Notes under the pieces: model-generated
Databases searched by the model: none
Told to the model about the DNA's origin: nothing
What the model saw: only the letters and a program-made list of their open reading frames with translations
NCBI GenBank assembly: GCA_017940955.1
Contig: JAGAXP010000075.1
Span: forward strand, 1-6,163
From: Oribacterium sp.
GTDB lineage: Bacteria; Bacillota_A; Clostridia; Lachnospirales; Lachnospiraceae
DNA: 6,163 bases
Direction: 5' to 3'
Made by a program: the position numbers and the translations under genes
Part shown: positions 1-6,163 of the stretch, one piece after another
How the letters are laid out: each line of letters starts with the position of its first letter
Position numbering within the stretch: the stretch's first letter is position 1

Positions 1-41
1 AACTCACTAGCTTAGCTTGTTCTGTCCGTTTATTCTTTACT

Positions 42-95
42 GCGAATAAATTCGCTTACGATTTGCATCGTTTCTGAAATTCTAATTCTTAGAAT
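42..95 (-). other. Three consecutive hairpins in the rRNA leader
   Basis: Three perfect inverted repeats lie in a row. The first in transcription order is 95-79 (ATTCTAA / TTAGAAT, 7 bp, 3-nt loop). The second is 71-58 (ACGAT / ATCGT, 5 bp); on the minus strand its loop reads GCAA, a stable GNRA tetraloop. The third is 55-42 (GCGAA / TTCGC, 5 bp, 4-nt loop). None is followed by a U-run, so they do not look like terminators. A role in folding or nuclease processing of the 16S precursor leader is inferred. Confidence 0.5.
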
Positions 96-126
96 CTTCA
101 GGGTCTGTGTATTAATCGATCTTTGA

Positions 127-139
127 TTTTCAAGGTTCT
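127..139 (-). promoter_or_regulatory. boxA-like antitermination site
   Basis: On the minus strand this reads AGAACCTTGAAAA, resembling the boxA found in Firmicute rRNA leaders and 16S-23S spacers (Bacillus form about TGTTCTTTGAAAA). It lies about 20-30 nt downstream of the expected transcription start of the promoter at 165-193. BoxA RNA is bound by NusB-NusE and lets RNA polymerase read through the untranslated rRNA operon without Rho termination. It is the main evidence that the promoter serves an rRNA operon. Confidence 0.65.
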
Positions 140-164
140 TTGCTGTGTTTTTTGCAGCTCGACT

Positions 165-193
165 ATACTAGCAAACTGCTTTATATTTGTCAA
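165..193 (-). promoter_or_regulatory. Strong sigma-A promoter of the putative rRNA operon
   Basis: The -35 box is a perfect TTGACA at 193-188. After a 17-bp spacer comes TAGTAT at 170-165 as the -10 box, preceded by TGC, which makes it an extended -10 (TGn). An overlapping TATAGT (167-162) is closer to the -10 consensus but would need a 20-bp spacer. Just downstream is a GC-rich patch (CGAGC at 161-157), a discriminator type linked to stringent control of rRNA promoters. Transcription would start near 157-160. The A/T-rich stretch directly upstream could serve as an UP element. Confidence 0.75.
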
Positions 194-222
194 ACACATT
201 TTTAACTTTTTTAAAGTTAAAA
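194..222 (-). promoter_or_regulatory. A/T-rich inverted repeat between tRNA-Ser and rrn promoter; likely UP element
   Basis: 25 of 29 bases are A or T. The stretch fills the gap between the last base of tRNA-Ser and the -35 box of the next promoter, where an UP element bound by the RNA polymerase alpha C-terminal domains would sit. Positions 222-213 (TTTTAACTTT on the minus strand) and 209-200 form a perfect 10-bp inverted repeat with a 3-nt loop and only one G-C pair. Because no U-run follows the stem on the minus strand, it is a poor rho-independent terminator. A role as UP element is inferred from position and composition. A secondary role in tRNA 3' trimming or pausing is possible. Confidence 0.5.
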
Positions 223-312
223 CGGAGCAGGAGGGATTTGAACCCTCGCGCCGGTTTTATCCGACCTACACCCTTAGCAGGGGCGCCTCTTCGGCCTCTT
301 GAGTACTACTCC
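223..312 (-). tRNA. tRNA-Ser, anticodon GCU
   Basis: The minus strand folds as a 90-nt class II tRNA. The acceptor stem is GGAGTAG pairing with CTGCTCC, with one G-T wobble. The D stem is CTC/GAG. The anticodon stem is CGCCC/GGGTG and its 7-nt loop CTGCTAA carries anticodon GCT. There is a long variable arm typical of serine tRNAs, then the T arm GAGGG-TTCAAAT-CCCTC. The discriminator base is G, as expected for SerRS recognition. It decodes AGC and AGU serine codons. The 3' CCA is not encoded, so it must be added by tRNA nucleotidyltransferase. The gene has its own upstream promoter (404-432) and lies only 29 bp before the rrn promoter, so read-through into the rRNA operon is plausible. Confidence 0.97.
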
Positions 313-403
313 TTATAGTCAATACGATTGACATTTCAAACGTTCCCTACCAAGGTTTTATATCTTTGGGATTCGTTTTACACCATTTTTGAGGTGCCTT
401 AGT
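313..403 (-). other. Transcribed 5' leader of tRNA-Ser, no gene seen
   Basis: About 85-90 nt separate the predicted transcription start (near 397) from the mature tRNA 5' end, so RNase P would remove a long leader. There is no convincing open reading frame. A perfect 5-bp inverted repeat with a 5-nt loop (GTCAA 318-322, TTGAC 328-332) sits just before the tRNA. A weaker stem (350-355 with 364-369) has a mismatch when read as minus-strand RNA. No T-box sequence (GGGTGGNACCGCG-like) is visible. Confidence 0.4.
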
Positions 404-432
404 ATATTAACAATCTTTTCAATTTATGTCAA
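404..432 (-). promoter_or_regulatory. Sigma-A promoter for tRNA-Ser
   Basis: On the minus strand there is a perfect -35 TTGACA at 432-427, a 17-bp spacer and a -10 TAATAT at 409-404. TATACT overlaps it downstream, at 406-401, with a 20-bp spacer. It lies after the gyrA terminator and before the tRNA, so it gives the tRNA a transcript of its own. Spacing and -10 layout closely match the promoter at 165-193. Confidence 0.7.
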
Positions 433-474
433 TAGTTCTTTTCTGCTATTCTCAGCTAAAATTTCAAATTATGA

Positions 475-513
475 GAAATATAAAAGAGGAGCACGCATTT
501 CAGTATGCTCCTC
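475..513 (-). terminator. Rho-independent terminator of gyrA
   Basis: Read on the minus strand, a perfect 8-bp stem GAGGAGCA / TGCTCCTC (513-506 and 493-486) with a 12-nt loop is followed at once by TTTTATATTTC. The stem begins 25 nt after the gyrA stop codon. This is a good intrinsic terminator, although the U-run is interrupted by As. It probably ends the recF-gyrB-gyrA transcript and insulates it from the tRNA-Ser promoter just downstream. Confidence 0.8.
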
Positions 514-538
514 CTGTCTATGAAAGAACTAAATCATT

Positions 539-3064
539 TTAATCAGTTTTTTCATCCTCTGTCTGGTCTTCGTTTTCAGGCTCTTCCATTTCTCTTTGCA
601 TATCAGCTTCTGTTGTTGATTCTCTTACTTTAGCTATTGAAGCAATAACAACATTGGAATCTGCCTCTATGTTCATGAACTTTACACCTGATGTGTTTCT
701 GCCTATATCCTTTGCATCCTTAAGAGACATTCTTATGATAACACCTTCATTGGTAATGAGCATTATCTCTCTTGATTTATCTGTAAGCTTGAATCCCACC
801 AGATTTCCGGTCTTTTCAGTTATCTTATAACAGATAAGACCCTTTCCGCCTCTCTTTTGGAGCTTAAATTCAGAAACACTTGTAAGCTTGCCCATACCCT
901 TCTCGGATACTACAAGTACAAAATCTCCCTGACTTACTTTCTGCATGCCAACTACAACATCATCGTCGGCAAGACTGATTCCACGTACACCATAAGAACT
1001 TCTTCCCGTAATACGAACATCACTCTCATTGAAACGTATTGCCATACCGTTTCTTGTACCGATCATGATATCTTCGTTTTTATCTATGAGTTTTGCTTCT
1101 ATAAGCTGGTCATCATCTCTGAGAGCAATTGCTATCAAACCGGACTTTCTAATGTTTGAATACTGTGATATTGGAGTCTTCTTTACCGTACCGTTCTTTG
1201 TTGCAAGAAGTAAATACTGATCTGATTCCGCATAATCATCACTAATAGCAAAAGATGCAGTCACGTACTCATCCGGAGCCAGCTGCAATAGATTAACCAT
1301 TGCGGTTCCTCTGGATGTACGTGATGCTTCAGGAATCTTATATGCTTTGATTCTGAAGCAACGTCCCATATTAGTGAAGAACATAATATAGTGCTTGTTC
1401 GTTGTCATGAACAGATCCTCTATTATGTCATCATTTATGGTCTGCATTCCCTTTATGCCCTTACCGCCGCGGTTCTGCTGCTTAAAGTTTTCCGGAGACA
1501 TACGCTTTATGTAACCGAGTCGTGTTGCAGCTATAACCGTATCATCGTCAGGAATGAGATCTTCATCATCTATAGAATCATCAAATCCAAACTTTGTTAC
1601 TCTGTCATTGCCGTATTTATCTGCAATAACATCAATTTCATCTTTTATTACACCAAGCATCTTTTTAGGATTGTTTAAAAGCTCATTGTAGTATGCGATC
1701 TTTCTCTTAAGATCGTCATACTCATCTTTAAGCTTTCCTCTTTCAAGTCCTGTTAATGCCCTTAATCGCATATCAACTATAGCCTGAGCCTGTACTTCAT
1801 CAAATCCGAACTTTACTGAAAGATTGGATTTTGCTTCTTCTGTATTGGCTGCTGCTCTGATTGTATGTACGATTTCATCTATATGATCCACAGCCTTTAG
1901 AAGAGCCTCCAAAATATGTGCTCTTTCCTCAGCCTTATTAAGATCATATCTGGTTCTGCGGTTGAAAACATTGACCTGATGCTTCAGATATTCATCCAAT
2001 ATCTCCATCAGATTCAGAGTTTTAGGCTCACCGTTAACGATACACAGCATAATTACACCAAAAGTGGTTTGTAACTGTGTATGTTTGTATAACTGATTCA
2101 ATACTACATTAGGATTTGCATCTCTTCTGAGCTCTATATTGATCTTTGAAGTAGATCCTTTACCTGATGCATCATTTATGTATGTGATACCGTCAATTTT
2201 TTTGTCTTTTACAAGTTCCGCTATATTCTCTATAACTCTTGAACGATAAACTACGTATGGTAATTCCTTTACAACAATGCGGTGTTTTCCATTCGGCATT
2301 GCCTCAATTTCACATACAGCTCTGAGTTTAATCTTTCCTCTTCCGGTGCGATATGCTTCCTCGATGCCTTTTCTTCCGAGAATTATGCCACCTGTAGGAA
2401 AATCAGGACCCGGAATGACCTGCATGATTTCTTCGATTGTAGTCTCTTTGTCGTTGATTTTATTATCTATTATGAGATCTACTGCTTTTATGACCTCTCT
2501 GAGATTATGAGGCGGAATATTTGTAGCCATACCTACAGCAATTCCCGTTGCACCATTTACAATCAAATTCGGAAATTTTGCCGGAAGTACTTCCGGCTCA
2601 TCATACTCATTTGAAAAGTTAGGCATAAAGTCAACAGTATCTTTATTTATTCCTGCCAGCATTTCCCCGGCAAGTTTTGACATCTTTGCCTCTGTATATC
2701 GCATGGCAGCCGGAGAATCACCATCATCAGAACCAAAGTTTCCCTGCTTATCTACCAGAACATGTCGCATCGACCAGGGCTGACCCATATATACAAGTGC
2801 TCCGTAAATAGATGAATCACCATGGGGATGAAATTTTCCCATACATTCACCTACGATTGTTGCACATTTTTTTGTTTTCTTATCCGGTGTTACTCCCAAA
2901 GTCTGCAAAGAATAAAGAACTCTTCGCTGAACAGGCTTTAGTCCATCTCTGATATCCGGGATAGCTCTGGAAACGATTACGCTCATGGCGTAATCGATAT
3001 AAGAGTTTTCCATAGTCTTTTTGAGATCTACATCCTGGACCTTATCAAAAACATTTGGCTCCAA
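539..3064 (-). CDS. gyrA: DNA gyrase subunit A
   Basis: GyrA cuts and rejoins DNA in the A2B2 gyrase, which introduces negative supercoils using ATP hydrolysed by GyrB. I place the start at TTG 3064, giving 841 residues, within the usual 800-880. The winged-helix breakage-reunion domain comes first, with the quinolone region HPHGDSSIYG at 79-88 and the catalytic tyrosine Y123 in MRYTE (E. coli Y122). Tower and coiled-coil regions follow to about residue 490. The C-terminal beta-pinwheel that wraps DNA starts near 505; its GyrA box reads QNRGGKG (530-536, consensus QRRGGKG). A second, well-kept copy, QKRGGKG, lies at 736-742 in a later blade. The last 23 or so residues are strongly acidic, a tail type known to modulate wrapping in some gyrases. 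The GyrA box supports GyrA rather than ParC. The residue aligned with E. coli D87 is glycine (G88). The gene follows gyrB by 68 bp and ends in a terminator. Confidence 0.97.
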   Translation of the reverse strand: MEPNVFDKVQDVDLKKTMENSYIDYAMSVIVSRAIPDIRDGLKPVQRRVLYSLQTLGVTPDKKTKKCATIVGECMGKFHPHGDSSIYGALVYMGQPWSMRHVLVDKQGNFGSDDGDSPAAMRYTEAKMSKLAGEMLAGINKDTVDFMPNFSNEYDEPEVLPAKFPNLIVNGATGIAVGMATNIPPHNLREVIKAVDLIIDNKINDKETTIEEIMQVIPGPDFPTGGIILGRKGIEEAYRTGRGKIKLRAVCEIEAMPNGKHRIVVKELPYVVYRSRVIENIAELVKDKKIDGITYINDASGKGSTSKINIELRRDANPNVVLNQLYKHTQLQTTFGVIMLCIVNGEPKTLNLMEILDEYLKHQVNVFNRRTRYDLNKAEERAHILEALLKAVDHIDEIVHTIRAAANTEEAKSNLSVKFGFDEVQAQAIVDMRLRALTGLERGKLKDEYDDLKRKIAYYNELLNNPKKMLGVIKDEIDVIADKYGNDRVTKFGFDDSIDDEDLIPDDDTVIAATRLGYIKRMSPENFKQQNRGGKGIKGMQTINDDIIEDLFMTTNKHYIMFFTNMGRCFRIKAYKIPEASRTSRGTAMVNLLQLAPDEYVTASFAISDDYAESDQYLLLATKNGTVKKTPISQYSNIRKSGLIAIALRDDDQLIEAKLIDKNEDIMIGTRNGMAIRFNESDVRITGRSSYGVRGISLADDDVVVGMQKVSQGDFVLVVSEKGMGKLTSVSEFKLQKRGGKGLICYKITEKTGNLVGFKLTDKSREIMLITNEGVIIRMSLKDAKDIGRNTSGVKFMNIEADSNVVIASIAKVRESTTEADMQREMEEPENEDQTEDEKTD

Positions 3065-3072
3065 ATTTTTTT

Positions 3073-3077
3073 CCTCC
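3073..3077 (-). promoter_or_regulatory. Shine-Dalgarno site that decides the gyrA start
   Basis: GGAGG lies 8 nt before the TTG at 3064-3062. An earlier in-frame TTG at 3079-3077 overlaps this site and would use it as its own first codons. The sequence between the two TTGs is therefore better read as the ribosome-binding site than as coding. Starting at 3064 gives MEPNVFDKVQDVDL, which resembles the N terminus of related GyrA proteins. Confidence 0.75.
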
Positions 3078-3084
3078 AAATTAC

Positions 3085-3098
3085 TTCGTTAAAACGAA
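3085..3098. repeat. Short inverted repeat ahead of gyrA
   Basis: TTCGTT-AA-AACGAA is a perfect 6-bp dyad with a 2-bp centre (as a hairpin, 5 bp with a 4-nt loop). It lies 7 bp upstream of the gyrA ribosome-binding site, within the gyrB-gyrA gap. It could be an operator-like dyad or a small mRNA hairpin. The sequence gives no further support for either. Confidence 0.3.
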
Positions 3099-3104
3099 TA
3101 TGAA

Positions 3105-3132
3105 ATAATATTATGTCAGTTTAGAACTGTCT

Positions 3133-3133
<1 letters not shown>
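3105..3133 (-). promoter_or_regulatory. Weak candidate promoter for gyrA
   Basis: On the minus strand AAGACA (3133-3128, 4 of 6 matches to TTGACA) and TATTAT (3110-3105, 5 of 6 to TATAAT) are separated by 17 bp. The -35 box overlaps the last base of the gyrB stop codon. It could provide extra gyrA transcription independent of gyrB, but in an A/T-rich gap such matches arise easily by chance. Confidence 0.25.
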
Positions 3134-5103
<1,970 letters not shown>

Positions 5104-5112
5104 TTATCTTTT

Positions 5113-5116
5113 CCTC
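5113..5116 (-). promoter_or_regulatory. Shine-Dalgarno site of gyrB
   Basis: GAGG lies 9 nt upstream of the gyrB ATG, in the 33-bp recF-gyrB gap. It supports the upstream ATG over the internal ATG at codon 18. Confidence 0.65.
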
Positions 5117-5136
5117 ATAAAATCCTATACAAGAAT

Positions 5137-6163
5137 TCAGCTTTTTTCATTCACATTCATAATTGTACCATTTACAACATGAAACAATTTATCTATGTGA
5201 AAACGATTATTAACAAAGTCATCCAGTCCTGTACAGGTAATAATATTTTGTGTATCTCTCAATAAATTTAAAAGATAATTCTGCCTTTTAGAATCAAGTT
5301 CCGATAAAACATCATCCAGTAAAAGGATAGGATCATCATCTATCTTTTTTCTTACAAGCTCAATTTCACTTAATTTCAGTGCCAAAGCAGCTGTACGCTG
5401 CTGGCCTTGTGAACCGAATTTTCTAATATCTTTATCATCTATCATAAACAACAGATCATCTCTGTGAGGACCTGTCAAGGTTACCTGCTGCTTTAACTCA
5501 GATTCCCGTACCCTCAGAAGTTCACTCTGAAAACCATCGATGGAGGTATTGGCATCATAGGCGATCTTTAATTTTTCCACACCACCCGTAAGCTGATGAT
5601 GTATATCAATGATTATATCTTTAAGGTCTTCAATGAACGCTTTTCTGATTTCGATGACCTTGGAACCGTATTTTATAAATTCTTCATCCCAGACAGATAA
5701 GGTGTCAATAAGAGAAGGTTTGAACTTTATATCTTTTAAAAGTTTATTTCTCTGATTCAGCGTTTTATTATATCTCGCTAAATTGTATAAATATACTTTA
5801 TCAAGCTGACACAATTCAAGGTCCATAAATCTGCGTCTTACCGCAGGTCCGTCTTTGATAAGACCAAGATCTTCCGGGCTGAAGCTTACAATATTGGCAA
5901 TTCCGAAAAGCTCTGAAGCTTTATGTATGGGAATCTCATCAATTGCAATTCCTTTTGATTTATTTTTCTTAAGGTGCATATCGATACGGTAAGGAACATT
6001 ATTTTTTCTTACCTCCATCTTTATATGGGCTTCATCATTGCCGAATTGTATCAGGTCCTTATCACGGGCTACGCGATATGATTTTGATGTCGATGCCAAA
6101 AATATGGATTCAAGTACATTTGTTTTTCCCTGAGCATTGTCTCCAAAAAAAATATTGGTGCCC
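5137..6163 (-). CDS. recF: DNA replication and repair protein RecF, N terminus outside window
   Basis: RecF is an SMC-like ATPase that, with RecO and RecR, loads RecA at single-strand gaps and stalled forks. The window holds 341 codons plus TGA. The frame stays open to position 6163 and already contains Walker A, GDNAQGKT at 6144-6121, so the true start lies perhaps 20-30 codons beyond the edge. The TTG at 6099 is an internal leucine codon, not the start. Numbering from the first full codon, the FSPEDL segment lies near residue 94, TGPHRDD at 230-236, the ABC-type signature GSQGQQR at 250-256, Walker B ILLLDD at 279-284 with the D-loop SELD after it, and TCTGLDDF near 309-316. The full length would be about 365 residues, normal for RecF. 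All motifs look intact. It is followed by gyrB after 33 bp, the conserved replication-origin arrangement; no remB gene lies between them. Confidence 0.97.
   Translation of the reverse strand, partial: GTNIFFGDNAQGKTNVLESIFLASTSKSYRVARDKDLIQFGNDEAHIKMEVRKNNVPYRIDMHLKKNKSKGIAIDEIPIHKASELFGIANIVSFSPEDLGLIKDGPAVRRRFMDLELCQLDKVYLYNLARYNKTLNQRNKLLKDIKFKPSLIDTLSVWDEEFIKYGSKVIEIRKAFIEDLKDIIIDIHHQLTGGVEKLKIAYDANTSIDGFQSELLRVRESELKQQVTLTGPHRDDLLFMIDDKDIRKFGSQGQQRTAALALKLSEIELVRKKIDDDPILLLDDVLSELDSKRQNYLLNLLRDTQNIITCTGLDDFVNNRFHIDKLFHVVNGTIMNVNEKS

Larger units (their letters stand above)
1..158 (-). other. Probable 16S rRNA operon leader, cut by the window edge
   Basis: This stretch has no open reading frame of note. 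It follows a strong promoter on the minus strand, carries a boxA-like site near its start, and then holds three short perfect hairpins. That combination is typical of the transcribed leader of an rRNA operon, where boxA recruits Nus factors for antitermination and leader structures help processing of the 16S precursor. The conserved 5' end of 16S rRNA (GAGAGTTTGATC) is not present, so the mature gene would begin off the window below position 1. The leader call is inference from signals and from the gyrA-rrn order known in Bacillus. The alternative is the leader of a tRNA cluster. Confidence 0.7.

Noticed and set aside
223..312. tRNA-Ser 3' end as a phage or island attachment site
   Set aside because: No integrase gene, no direct repeat of the tRNA 3' end and no foreign-looking segment is present in the window.
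313..403. T-box or other riboswitch ahead of tRNA-Ser
   Set aside because: No T-box core sequence and no terminator or antiterminator pair is visible, and such elements control protein genes rather than tRNAs.
857..1678. Plus-strand open frames of 63-100 codons inside gyrA
   Set aside because: They lie entirely within the well-supported gyrA reading frame on the other strand, show no family motif, and arise as shadows of it.
2277..2614. Overlapping plus-strand frames of 77 and 110 codons inside gyrA
   Set aside because: Two different frames overlap each other opposite conserved GyrA coding sequence; neither has recognisable protein features.
3115..3131. Inverted repeat CAGTT-N3-AACTG just after the gyrB stop as a terminator
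   Set aside because: The stem is only 5 bp and no U-run follows it on the minus strand, so gyrB and gyrA are more likely co-transcribed.
6097..6099. TTG as the recF start codon
   Set aside because: The frame stays open upstream to the window edge and encodes the essential Walker A motif there, so this TTG is internal.

Overview
The window looks like the origin-proximal housekeeping region of a low-GC Firmicute (Bacillota). It is most likely a member of the Clostridia close to Lachnospiraceae. The genus is inferred only from protein wording recalled from the family (for example GyrA 'YGALVYMGQPW' and RecF 'CTGLDDF') and from the A+T-rich base composition. All recognisable genes are on the minus strand, so transcription runs from position 6163 down to position 1.

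Region by region, in transcription order: 6163-5137 is recF, whose first two dozen or so codons lie beyond the window edge. 5103-3133 is a complete gyrB, 33 bp after recF. 3064-539 is a complete gyrA, 68 bp after gyrB, with a TTG start and a strong Shine-Dalgarno sequence. 513-475 is a rho-independent terminator closing the recF-gyrB-gyrA block. 432-404 is a promoter, followed by a leader of about 85-90 nt and then tRNA-Ser(GCU) at 312-223. The next 29 bp (222-194) are almost pure A/T and form a perfect 10-bp inverted repeat. They sit directly upstream of a second strong promoter (193-165), a boxA-like antitermination site (139-127) and a hairpin-rich leader that runs off the window at position 1. 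I read this last part as the promoter and leader of a ribosomal RNA operon whose 16S gene begins just outside the window.

The order recF-gyrB-gyrA-rrn matches the region next to oriC in Bacillus subtilis, where rrnO follows gyrA. The small remB/yaaB (DUF370) gene found between recF and gyrB in B. subtilis is absent. Functionally the block combines recombinational repair (RecF), supercoiling (GyrB and GyrA, which form the A2B2 gyrase) and translation genes (tRNA-Ser, rRNA). All are oriented alike, presumably co-directional with replication.

I found no mobile element, CRISPR array, toxin system or undescribed gene system. The points worth a second look are fine-scale: the truncated rrn operon start, two promoters of matched architecture, an AT-rich element shared between the tRNA 3' end and the rrn promoter, the gyrA start codon, and unusual residues in the quinolone-pocket regions of GyrA and GyrB.
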